Assembly (NCBI GenBank): GCA_035771165.1
Contig: JAWNZC010000470.1
Location: forward strand, 2,082,001-2,146,000
From: Paragorgia papillata
Taxonomy: Eukaryota > Cnidaria > Anthozoa > Scleralcyonacea > Coralliidae
DNA length: 64,000 nt
Reading direction: 5' to 3'
Part shown: piece after piece, positions 1 through 12,000 of the stretch
Layout: each line of letters begins with the position of its first letter
How positions within the stretch are numbered: position 1 is the stretch's first letter
Position numbers and translations under genes: made by a program
The notes under the pieces: generated by a model
Databases searched by the model: none
Told to the model about the DNA's origin: nothing
Seen by the model: only the letters and a program-made list of their open reading frames with translations

Positions 1-173
1 ACATTAATCCTAATATCAACCACACCCTAACCCCCTTACCCCAATATTGAATATCACCCTATTAAAACCCTAACTTGTCACCTAACCTTAATCCCCAATG
101 TTAACCTAAAAGTAACAAGATGGAAAAGTTTCGTATTTTGTGAACTTTTTTTACTAGTATACATGTATATATA

Positions 174-1807
174 CAGTGGCACTCAAAAGTTTTGTAACAC
201 CTTCGTGGACTGAAATGCATGTAGTGTGCTTGTACACGCAACATACATACACGCACTACACGCAAAGCTTTCGTGTATAATCACTACACGCAAAGCTTCG
301 TGCATAATAACTACACACAAAGCTTTGTGAGTTTGTGTATAATAACTACATGCAAAGCTTCGTGTAAATAACTACACGCAAAGCTTCATGCATAATACAG
401 TAACTACACGCAAAGCTTCGTGTATAATAACTACACAAAACTTTGTGTATGATCAATACATAACTACACATACTTTTGCATGTAGATGAGTGTACGGTAA
501 TATTTCACCGAAATATTTGGTAAAAGCATAAGCCTAGTTTTCATATGATCGCTACGATCGCTCAAAAAACACTCAGCGATTGCAGCGATCATACGATCAA
601 TGCAATCAACATGCACGATCGCCGAGATAGAACATTTTCTACCTTGGCGATCGTAGCGATCACGACTATAGCTATTGTAGCGATCGTGGTTTTCAGCATT
701 CGTGGCGATTGGAGCGATCAATTTGAGATGATTCTCCACGTGAGAATTTTGAGTCAAACCCGAACAAGTTGTTTGTCAAATTTCTACTGTGTGAAACTCA
801 TGATCAATTGAATTAGCCGACACCACTGAAATGCGAAAGCTGCCATTCCGAACCTTGCGTCAAAACTAAAATTTGCAAGAATTCGACGTTTGAATCCGGA
901 TTAGATAGCAATTGTCGAATTTAATTTGCCTGTCAACCTTGTAATAATTTAGCATCAGTGCTGAATTTTTATTGCTTTCGATTTAGTTTAACTTTCAAAC
1001 ACTTGTAACCCGCATGTTTGATTCAGTATAGCAAAAATGCTACGTTTAAAACAGTCAGCGTGGAAATCATTGATTTATATAAGAATAACGAAAACAACAG
1101 TAAAGGTAAGAAAAGTTTTATTTAATTAAAAAAGAAATCTTCCATCTGGTCACAAATAAACTGGTTCTTATAAATACTTAATGTTTACGTTTAACAGGAC
1201 GTCTGATAAACTCGTCCATAGCACATCGGCACTTACTCCAAGCTTCGGGAATATCAACTGGTGATGTCGGATACATCTGACACACGTACGATTTTATTAT
1301 TTCAACACGCACAGGAATCATCCACAGCCAGTTTTTCTTTCTTGCCAGAAATATTTCTGCCTTCTAACTCCTCACTTCGGAAGAGACGCCGTAAAACATT
1401 GCACAATGAATCCATCGCCATGACCGGATGGAAATTCTGCGTGTTTGTTTTAGACGCCGCTGTAACATCGCATCGAATTAAATGCATAAATTGCCAGTGC
1501 TGTTGACAAAATTGTTGTAGCTCTGTGTAGTTTTGCAGTTTCAGTAGAATAATCGTTTATTTATAATATTTGTTAAGTATCACGCTTTATTTTTTTCAAT
1601 CAAAAGTGATACATGTGCAGTCAACTACACGCAAACTGCGTGTAGCGGACTACACGCAAGTGCGTGTAGTGCAAGGTTGCGTGTAGTGCGAAGCTTCGTG
1701 TAGTTTGACTGTAGTACACGCAATATGTACTACACGCACTTGTAAAGTGCGTGTACTGTGGGTGTAAAAACCCCATGCAGGTGTTACAAAACTTTTGAGT
1801 GCCACTG
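174..1807. mobile_element. Non-autonomous Tc1/mariner-like element
   Basis: Inverted ends begin CAGTGGCACTCAAAAGTTTT and are flanked by TA on both sides (172-173 and 1808-1809), the Tc1/mariner signature. The 1.6-kb interior has no recognisable transposase. Just inside each end lies a block of ACTACACGCAAAGCTTCGTG-type short repeats in opposite orientations. A second repeat rich in CGATCGCTACGATCG sits at about 536-740. Confidence 0.7.
235..455. repeat. Subterminal tandem repeat, unit about 27 bp
   Basis: About seven degenerate copies of ACTACACGCAAAGCTTCGTG plus a TATAATA spacer lie in tandem. Related sequence in inverse orientation recurs at about 1621-1770 near the other end of the same Tc1/mariner-like element. 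Confidence 0.75.
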
Positions 1808-1987
1808 TATATACCTAATACATATATATAGGTCATGCAGTTAAAACCAAATTGGTCAGTAAATTTAGGATTTCTAACCTTAAAATATATAAACCCACCT
1901 GGGTTTCATCAGTAAATTTTGAAACAACCCCCTCCAACCAACCAACCCCCCCCTAATCAAAATGTCCTCAGTACTAGATAATTATAT

Positions 1988-2291
1988 CACAGAATAGAAA
2001 TACGACCAGAAGTCCAACTCGAGTGAAAACTTGTCCACATTTCTTCAATGCGCATGCGCAATATTTTACGCCATCCAACGCCATCCTACGCAATTTTCTA
2101 CACCATCCTACGCAATCCTGGCAAGTTCCCCCGGCAATTTTAACCTTCTTTTGAAGGTCCAAACTGCCGGGGGAACTTGCCAGGATTGCGTAAGATGGCG
2201 AGGAATCAAGATGCGCGAGGCGACATGCGCGAGGATAGAAACTTCAAAGGCTCTGACGCGAGTTGGACTTCTGGTCATTCCTTATTCTGTG
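1988..2291. mobile_element. MITE, CACAGAATA family, copy A
   Basis: A 304-bp foldback element has ends CACAGAATA and TATTCTGTG and is flanked by the 7-bp duplication ATTATAT (1981-1987 and 2292-2298). A second member lies at 59537-59849. The interior folds on itself around CTGCCGGGGGAACTTGCCAG. Confidence 0.85.
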
Positions 2292-2665
2292 ATTATATAC
2301 AGATGCAAAAAGTCACAAGTTTTTGTAAGACTAAAGTAGGGGGGGTGGGGTGGGGTGGTTAAAGGGGGAAACAGGGGTGGTGACTGGTGACCCCCCCCCC
2401 CCCCCCAGCAGCTCCATTTTAAAAACAACTGAATCATTGACAAAGAGGTCAAATCTCCAGCAAAACTATGCCAAAGCAATAATTGTCTAATTGCAGGCAA
2501 GCATATACGCAAATACAAATTAAAATTTAGAAATTATCCACACACGTGTCACGTGTGGTATTACATCACCGTTTTCACCCCAAGGTCCGCAACATCTCGA
2601 AAAGGTCTTAAACCTCTTTGGGTCAGATATTTTGGACGAATTATACTTTAAGAATGATGTCATAC

Positions 2666-2869
2666 CGTTCCAATCTTTTCCTTGAAAGCCTGGCCAATCT
2701 CTTTTTCATTGCCATATATTGCTGCACAATCAATATGTTTATAGCCATAATCAATAGCTGCCTTAACAGCATCTCCAACAACACCAGGTTTACTTTTCCA
2801 TGTCCCCAATCCAAGCAAAGGTAAGCGATAATCTGAAGCTAACTTCATATTCATCATATCTAACGACAT
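2666..2869 (-). CDS. Aldo-keto reductase, first coding exon (gene continues off the left edge)
   Basis: This exon encodes the first 68 residues of an NADPH-dependent aldo-keto reductase, a cytosolic (beta/alpha)8-barrel enzyme that reduces aldehydes and ketones. The reading has the family hallmarks [11 protein letters not shown] at residues 17-27 and [11 protein letters not shown] at 45-55, which includes the catalytic Asp (47) and Tyr (52). It most resembles the AKR1A type. The exon ends in phase 0 at GGAACG followed by GTATGA. The catalytic Lys and His would lie in later exons; I find none of them down to position 1, so the next intron is longer than 2.6 kb. Met1 is the first of four in-frame ATGs (codons 1, 5, 6, 8), so the exact start is uncertain. 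It is divergent from RPF1. Confidence 0.85.
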
Positions 2870-3053
2870 GTAATAAAATCAAATGCAAACTCGAAGGTTT
2901 ATAAAAGACTGCAATAAAACCCGACCCGATATTGGTCCGATGTTAATCCGATGAAATTTTGATGTTCTCCGAACTTAGTCCGATTGAGCTCCGATGTTAA
3001 TTCGATTTTAACTCAGTCCCAGTCTCCCTTATATTACATGGTGGTTTTTCAAG
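2870..3053. promoter_or_regulatory. Bidirectional promoter between aldo-keto reductase and RPF1
   Basis: Only 184 bp separate the two divergent start codons, so the 5' UTRs and core promoters of both genes must lie here or overlap. No TATA box is evident. The RPF1 start sits in AAGATGGCGG, a context common in TATA-less housekeeping genes. The segment also holds several copies of a CCGATGTTAAT/CCGAT motif between about 2925 and 3010, whose role is unknown. Confidence 0.6.
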
Positions 3054-6000
3054 ATGGCGGACGTGGAAGACAAAAATGACCAGAGCACAAAATCTATTGA
3101 TTTGTCTCGTGTGAAAAATAAACTTAAGCGAAGTGCTTTATTTAAACAGGAGAAACACAATAAAAATAAAGATAAACGAGAAAAGAAGAAAAAACGCAAA
3201 AGAGAAGAAGACGAGCTTGGAGATGAAGTAAGTTATTAAAGATTGAGATATCTGAAAATTCTGAAATTTATTTAATATGGCAATACAGACTTTCTTGCAT
3301 TTATGACAGGGGCGGATCTAGAGGGGTGCGAGCGTGGCTTGAGCCACGGTCAGATTTTCCTAATTATTCCAAATTAAATAATATAATTGATATTTCATAA
3401 ATAAATAATAAATTGTTAATAATAAAAGGGTAGTTGATGTAAGCCACCGTAAAAATACTAAACCATTGTCAAAATAGCAGTGGAGTTTTTGAATTTCCGC
3501 ATCCCTGACAATCAGTTGCACTGCAATTGGTCTCAGGTAGTTAAAAGTCCGAGAACATGGTGAGAGTGGCCAAAAAAGTTACCGAACGTGGTACGAATAT
3601 TCACTGAAGAAATTGGAGAACACTTCTGCTAAATTCAGCCACGGTCAGCAGGGCGATCTGCTAAATTCGGCCACGGTCAACGGACTATTAAGGGGTGCAA
3701 ACCAATCAGAGAGCCAGAATAGAGTGGCTGAATTTGGCGGGAGCCACGGTCAGCCACCCTTGCTATATCTTGTTACAATTTTATTGCAAAATAATGCAAT
3801 CAAATAGATCTAGTCAGTAGTGCACGTCAGTCTGCCTTGACTGAGTTCTTCAGAGTGATATTAACCCTTTGGCTCCTGAATTAATTAAACCCCCTTCTGG
3901 CCAATACGTCCGGAATTAATTTTACCAAAACAAAACAAAATCCAACTTGGTAGTTTCTATTCAAAATATCAAGAAAACTACAAATCAAAATGAAAAATGT
4001 TCTAAAAGTGAACATAAATTTAATAAATGTAGAGTAAAAATATTTACATAAAAGCTAGCTGAATGTTAACACGAGCTGACATTTCATAAATGAAATCATC
4101 CAAGCATACAAATTTCAAATAACCCGCCATGACATCTTAGGCGCACAATTGGTCACATTTCGCTAGACATAAATAATGGCTTTGTTTCACTCTCGTATCA
4201 AAGAATATTACATAGAAATCAATGATAAAGGTCTAAGTGTCCTTCATGTTAATGAAAAGTCTTAAATATAAATTGTATTACTATTTATTCTACCTACAAT
4301 AGTTTAGTGTTCGCCAGCAACTGGTTCGCTGTAAAATAACCTGAAGCATGGCTCCATGCACAAGTATACGCCACAGAGTTTACAGCCAAACCGTGATGCC
4401 TTTGGTCGCGGGGCGTCTTGGTTGGCTGCTTACAGTCGTTTTCTTCTCTGTTGGCAATACACGCACTCTTTTGGCTTGCCTTTCTCAACCATTCTTTCAG
4501 GAAGATGCGAAACATCGGCAACAACACGTCTTGCGCGAGGTCGACCGCTTGTTGAGTCCATTGCCGTTCACCGCCATTAGCGGCTTCTTCGACTGCATCT
4601 TCGCTCGACTCAGCGCTGGATTCATCGCTACTTTGCTGAGCCAGAGGAAAACCTAAAAACTCCTCTTCATCATCGTCGCTATCACCAAAAATCTGGTCAA
4701 TAGCATCACTCATTACGCGCTAAATGTTGAATTTAAGATCGAAATTTCGCTTTGATAACTTGCTCACACGAGGTTGCTTTCATAACGTGAAATATGCAGA
4801 ATTTAATTTGCTATTCAACTGCGCATGTCAATTTCCATATAAGGTAAGAGAAACAGAGTATTGGGCAATAAATTTAGCACGTGGTCCAAAACACGACAAA
4901 TGTCGTGTTCTGGGAGAAGTGGCGGTGAAATTCAACACGACGATTGTCGTGTACCGGAGCCAAAGGGTTAAAGAATGGCTGTGCATATAGAGGGACAATG
5001 ATTGTGCCTGTGACAGATAGTTGAAATACTAGAGCCACTAGATGATAGTTCACAAGATGTTCAAGAGATGTTGGTTTGTTTGGTTTCTTTATTTATAGCA
5101 TGATTTCCTCTCTAGTCTCTACTAAAATCAAATTTGTCAGACGCTAGTTACTATAAAACTGTCTGGTGTTTATAGTTTATACTCAGAATATATAGATCTT
5201 TAAAGCATTGATCAAATTGTAGAACAAGCATGAGATGAAACTGAGAGCCACAACCTTTCTCTCTCTCACAGCATTTCTATCATGGTTCAACTTTGAAATG
5301 TTATCTGCAAGACTCGGAGTTGTCGCGTGATTCAACACTCTCTTAATCGTTTGACATACTGTATAGAGCGATGATATTTACGGGTCTATTTACTAGCTCA
5401 GTTTACATCTTCTGTCGCTTTATCGAGGGAAAGACAGTATAAAACGTGAATGAACTCCATTTCCTGACCTAGAGTTCTACACAGTGATCTGACTGACAAA
5501 TGCTAGCTGATACCTATAAATTGTTAATATTATACACTAGCAGGGTTTTACACTAGCAGGATTGCTTTGATTATTCTTGAAAGTAAAAATTGGCTAGCAT
5601 TAGACAGAATACTCAATAGAATTCTAAATAATGGCCAAAGAATACCTAACCTAGCTGCTTGACTGGTTAGCTTATACAGCCATTTGCGTTCAAGCGCAAA
5701 CCGCAAACATTTTCTCGCGTTTTTTTATGTTTAGAACCAGCCGTTTACCGTTAAAAGCGGGCATGTTTTAACCGCCAAATTAACACAATGCCAGCGCCAA
5801 AAGTATCTGTTATGTGGGCATAACTGTCATGTTTTTGACAATTTTTTGTATCTTGCAGGAAATATTTGTCAGTTTTTTTAATCCAATTCAAAGTTTAAAG
5901 ATACCTTTCCTCACACAATTGCACAATTTTGATGGGCAATCACTTTTGATCGAATATGAAGTTTCATATTCCCAGCGGCGATTTGTAAACAATTCGAAAG

Positions 6001-9000
6001 TGTTTTGTTTCGTATATCCTTGCGCAAATGATGCAACGATTTGTTCTAGAAAACAATGAAATATTTATCATTTCAGTATAGTGTTGCTGTTGCAGGCTGC
6101 AGCTGTCATTGTGCATTTGCAAGAATGCAAGCTGTTTTTATCTTATTCAACTGTTTCAGCATTTCAATTTTTGACACTAGTACAGTACTTGTATTACGTA
6201 GTATTCAATTGAAAAAGTTCGCTATTTCAAAGTATGTATAGATACCACATTCAGATAAATTATGGTTTTGAGATACAAACTTGCAAGTCTGATGGTATCA
6301 CAACTTATAAAATTGAAGACTTCTATCAGGCAGGAAATCGTTAATTTAATTTGGCAGGAAATATTTATTTTTGGATTTTGCTGCCAGGAAGAAAAATGCT
6401 TTATCTAGGACTGCCCAGAACCAAATATGCCCAGCCTAACCCTACCCCTTCCCCCGTGCATATGGGTCTGGGTACGAGATTTCCCAAGAACTCCGTAATT
6501 TTAATCTCTTCTTTTTTCTTTTTTTTTTTCTAAAAGAAAACCCCAAGAATAGAAAAAAATAACAATTAAAAAAATAAAGTAAACTTATTGGCACAACCTT
6601 AGCTTGACCTACCATGCCTACAGGCCACACTTCATTTTATGCTGCGTGCATGGAAGATCTTCCACACATATGTTTTCTAACATGCCCTATTTTTTCAAGT
6701 GATGTGCGCAAAAAAAGAAGTATATTACTTCAATTGTGGTTATCATGCTAATATTATAGTACAGTTGCTGGATGAAATTGAATAACCAAACCCCAGTAGT
6801 GATCCATGTCCGGACAAATAATAACTTCGATTTTTAAATGGAAATGATTGGGGGCTCAAACTATAAAGCTGTAGTGAGCATATTATTAAAAATATAAAGG
6901 TAGAACTTGATTTTTCATATTTTATGATATTCTAGGCACCACCAAAACAGATTCCAAGGACCATTGAAAACACAAGACTACCAGATGAGACTATGGTTGG
7001 AGCAGATGATGAAGAGGTAACTTTATTTTATAAAATAGACTGTTTTATTGATGTTACCACTTTATCACCACTAATAAGAACGGTAATCTCACATGTGTGA
7101 TTATTTATGATAATTATCTCACATGTGTTGATTATCGTGAAACATATTAGAGTTTGCTGCTCTATTTTTGTGGGGAAATAGGACTATTTTTTAATATAAT
7201 AAACAGAACAATACATGAATGCTTGGAAATATGAAATTTATTTCTCGTGTTGATCAAGATGATGAAGATATCTCACTCATTTGCTTTGCTCACTCATGAG
7301 ATATCCTAGTCAACACTCAAAATAAATTTCATATTACCGCACATCCATGTGTATTATTCTCTATGTAATTCATAAAATATGGACTTTAGTACTTTACAAA
7401 ATGTCCAGTTGCACCATTTTCACCAGCCATCTTAGTCATACATGTAGTACAGTACATACTTTTCTAGCCAATTTGCTTGCTTTACAGTACATGTATGCTA
7501 CAGTATACACTTACAGTTCTGTTTTTTATTGACAAAAGGTATTACATGATGAAGGAATGGATGAACTTACAACATTCTTTAACTGTGAAGTAAGGCCCAA
7601 AGTTCTGCTAACAACCAGCAATAAACCAACTGTGGTATGTAAAGTATTATTATTACATGTAGAATAAGAATATGCAGCAGTAATTAATATTAAACTGACT
7701 TAAAATAAATCATAATTAAAGGCCAAATTTTATTGAACAAACATCATGGTGAGGTCACATTGTAAATTGAACATGTAGCATCGTATATGTTTTGATATAT
7801 TTATGTATGTATTTTATTAAACAATCAATTGAATGAACTATTTTCATGCTCAGACTTTACAGTATTATATATACTTTATTGTAACCAAACAATGTTAAAA
7901 AATGTAAAAAAAAAGAGTCAATGCACAAGAAGAAATATGAAACAGAAGACTTTTTTTCTGCCTTATAAAAGCACACTATATGGTGTGGACAGTTTTAATA
8001 TCTTACAATTCAAAATGTAAATATTTCTAAAACTAAAAAAAAATCGAAAAATATATTTAAAAATCTTCGTCACTACGTTGATTTTAAAGTGCATATATGA
8101 GAATTTTAATTTTTTTTACTAAAAATCGGCCGTATCGAGCCGATTCTAACGATATACAATATACCTTAAACGGATAAAAACTTCTCGAGATATCTTGCAT
8201 CAAACATCGCCAAAAAATGTTTTTTCCAAAACATGACCGGGAGAAAAGAGTCTGAGTAATGGTGATGACGTCAAATCGGGACAAGCTGTCGGACGACTAC
8301 AGTTGTTTACCTATAGTTTGGAGAGACAGGCTGCAGAAAATTATCGATTACTCTGTGTTTTGTGACAATGTCTACATCTGGATCTTAAAACAACTATACA
8401 ACTGTAGTCGTCGATTACAGCTTGTCCCGATTTGACGTCATCAGCGTTTTTCGGACTCAGACTCTTTTCTCCCGGCCATGTTTTGAAAAACTCATGTTTG
8501 ACACAAGATATCTCGAGAAGTTTTTATCCGTTTAAGGTGTGTTATATATCGTTAGAATCGTTCTCGATACGGCCGATTTTTAGAAGAAATAAAAATTCTC
8601 GTATATGTACTTTAAACACGAGTCCTGACCAGAAACAAATTTTTTTGGCCTAAGTGTACTTTTATAATTTAATTATAATAAGTAAATCAACAAATTAATT
8701 CCTATGCTCTTATAAACAAATTATTTGATTTGACCATGACTAGTTGACTAGTTGAGTAAAAGGTACAGTCAGATAATCATCTTCCTTTACACTTCCCTTA
8801 CGTCAAACTTGCCTTTAGTAATATGAATTTAATTAATTTTTTAACATATAATAATTACTCTAAGGATAAAAGATATACAGTAGTTTACAAAATAAATTAT
8901 ACAGGCATATACTGTAATTACAGTAAGTATACGCGAGTTGCACGATCATGCGCATGCATCGTTTTGGTGGGCCACCGGCATAATTTTGGCCGGCTACATG

Positions 9001-12000
9001 CGTAACAAATGTGGTAAATAAACGAAATCCAACAATTTCTGAAGATATTGGCATCAGGAATTATTTCTATCTTTAAAAATAGTTAAATTTCGTTTAGTAT
9101 TGGCCACGTTTTTATGCAGGTGGCTTGCCAAAATTGGTGCGCGCGCAACATCGTGTAACTGGACTATAGGTTAGTTAATACCAAGATGGAGGGAACGAAA
9201 CTAGCTTAGTTACATGTATCGAAATATATAGTAACTTAGGTTAGATATACTGCCGAAACAGAGAACGTAGGAATCTAAAAGATTAGATTAGTTTCGGCAG
9301 TATATCTAACCTAAGTTACTATATTTCGATTGTTGTTTCTACACTGCCTACGCAGCACGCTACTTTTATTTCACTATTTGGATTAGTTACATGTACCTCC
9401 TCTTCAACTCAATCAACTGGGAACTAACTCCTTTTTTTTAACTATAACTCATACTTATCAGAGGGTGGTAAAGGGGGGGGGGTTACGGATCACGTTTCAC
9501 GGGAAATAAAAAAAGTCATTTCTCATTTCACGGATAAGAAAACTGCCATTTCACGTTTCACAAAAAATTACGAGAACGTTTAATCAACTCTGTGACAAAC
9601 TGACAATTATTCACAGAAGGCGAAGTAGATTGAAGCTCATATTCTTCATAATCAGGGGCGGATTTAGGATTTTGAAAACGTCAATCAAAGTTGTGGTCCA
9701 CAGTTGTTGGGGGGTCCGGGGGCATGCTATGATCGAGGGCTATGGGGAACGGTAGGCATAGGGGACCCTAGATCGTGGACGCGCGAGCGAGTAATATAAG
9801 CGAGAGACTTTGGCAAGTCTAGGAGAGCGATGGCTCTCGCAGATCAGAACAAATTAAACTTATAATCTTAAAAATTATAAAATACGTAATGCTTAATCAC
9901 AGTTCACGACAACTTCAGTACTTTATTCTCATTTCACGGACAATTATTATCGACAATCACGGCTCACGGCTGGAATACAAATCACGTTTCACGACACAAA
10001 TTCCGGCATTTCACATTTCACAAGAAAATATATTGGCAATTCACGGCTCACGAAAATACCCTTTACCACCCTCTTATCAGTTATCGCTGTAGCTTACAGT
10101 AAACCATTTTGTTTCTTGTTCTATTTTGCAGAAAACTGTTCAGTTTCTTGATGCCTTAGAGAAGATAATTCCAAATTCTGAAGTTAGATATCGGAAAGGC
10201 ATTGATCTTAAAAAGATAATACCACAGGCTGTAGAAAGAGGATTCACTAATCTTGTTGTTGTCAATGAAAATCACAAAGAACCCAGTATCCTCTTCGTGC
10301 AATACAGTTTATCATCAATGACTCTACTGTACATGTATATTTAAAAACCGCACTTATTAGGTATAACAATCGAAATATAGTAAGGTTAGATATACTGCCG
10401 AAATAGAGAACGTAGGAGTCTAACGTTTCGAGTGGCGAAGGCCTTTCGTCAGAGAGAAATGTAATAATCATGTGACCGAAAATAAACCAATCTCTGACGA
10501 AGGGCCTTCGCTCGAAACGTTACACTCCTACGTTCTCTGTTTCGGCAGTATATCTAACCTTACTATATTCCAATTGTTGTTTCAACTCTGCCTACGCATC
10601 ATGCTACTTTTTTGGTTCCGAACAAATTGACTATTTGCACGAGCCTATATAGTAGTGTGTTCGCGACTTAAATAGGACGCGTCTTAATTAAGTCGCGACT
10701 TTCTCCCCGTTTAAGTGGCTCTATTAGAGAGTTTAAGCTTCGCGTTTGAGAGCTCCGGCAAAATTGATTTTGTTAGTATAGTTACTACTGGCCCTCGCCA
10801 CTTTACGTTTTGTATTTCTTCATTATGATAGTGATTTTACGTTATAGTTTAACGCGAGAAGTCTTTCTGTGAGTGATTGGTTTAAATAAGAACTGTAGCT
10901 TCGCTTGCCGTTTGTCGTTCGTCGACGAACGTGAAGCTTAAACTCTCTATTGTTTCTAATTTACTTGAAGTGTTAAGATTGAGTATTTTTTTATCAGTTC
11001 ACCACCAATATAGTATTTTAATATTTTTCTAATCTCACTGAACCTTTGTACTACATCCTGTTGTAGTACTTTTTTGGTTAATATACTATACTGCATGTAC
11101 ATGTTTCTTGCATGCAGGGTATTCAATAAGTTTTCATCTAGCCGTATACGTACCATGCAGTACATCTGTTTCAATTTATAACAAACTACCTTAACTGAAA
11201 TATTAGATGCTTTGTTATTAACACATTTGCCTGATGGACCAACAGCGCATTTCAAATTATCTGGTATCAAGCTATCCAAACAGATCAAGGTAATATACAT
11301 TGCATTACGAAGTCTTGTTAAAAATACGATAGCCCAGCAAATAGCTTTAAGTAAAGGCATAGTGAACACATAATAATTATAAAATATTTTATTATTCCTT
11401 ATACTTAAAGCTATTTGCTGGCTATCATATTTTTAAAAAGACTTCGTTTTCTGTCTGGTTCCTCAATCGCAACGGTATTGGATTACAAAGTTATAAAATT
11501 AAATATTGGTAAAATTAATAACTAAGGTTTCCACATACTCACAACTCACGAGTTATCGTTTGCAGCTGTAAGATGATTAAATGACCGCTTTGGGCGTTGG
11601 CTGATTAAGATCCTTTGGCTCCTAAGCACGCATGTAGACGTTACTCTGGCTAACGCCAGACGATTTTACTCGTCAAGGGAAGTCCTCTGGTAGTCAAGAG
11701 GTTAAACATCTATTTTTTCCTATTTTAGAATCACGGCAAAGCGTCTTCACATCGTCCCGAAGTAATCCTAAATAATTTTAATACAAGACTGGGTCATTCT
11801 GTAGCGCGACTGCTCGCCTCGCTCTTTCCCTTTGATCCTCAGTTCCAAGGCAGACGTTGTGCAACGTTTCACAATCAAAGAGATTTCATTTTTTTCAGAC
11901 ATCATAGGTAAGTCGAACAATGTGCATTGCAGTAAAAAAGTGGAGTGCTTCGTATAGGCAGTGACGCAGTGTTTTGGATAGAACAAAGTGGAAAGGTGAT

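Larger units (their letters stand above)
3228..6935 (+). other. RPF1 intron 1, no further exon seen
   Basis: Apart from the piggyBac-like element at 3865-4967, this intron holds an old repeat at about 3306-3760 that starts CAGGGGCGGATCTAG, a hAT-type end, and repeats GAGCCACGGTCAG several times. From 4972 to 6935 I see only AT-rich sequence without coding or structural signal. Confidence 0.6.

Noticed and set aside
28..110. Telomere-like CCCTAA stretch at the left edge
   Set aside because: Units are irregular and few, and host genes and transposons follow at once. It is at most a degenerate interstitial patch.
10440..10560. Hammerhead ribozyme suggested by CTGACGA and CGAAAC in the CGAAATATAGTAA family
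   Set aside because: The CTGANGA and GAAA boxes and a possible stem III are present, but the flanks cannot form stem I and stem II is poor. A simple foldback repeat explains the sequence.
10956..11369. 137-codon minus-strand frame
   Set aside because: It runs antisense through RPF1 exon 5 and the adjacent palindrome; the plus-strand exon has clear family similarity and splice sites.
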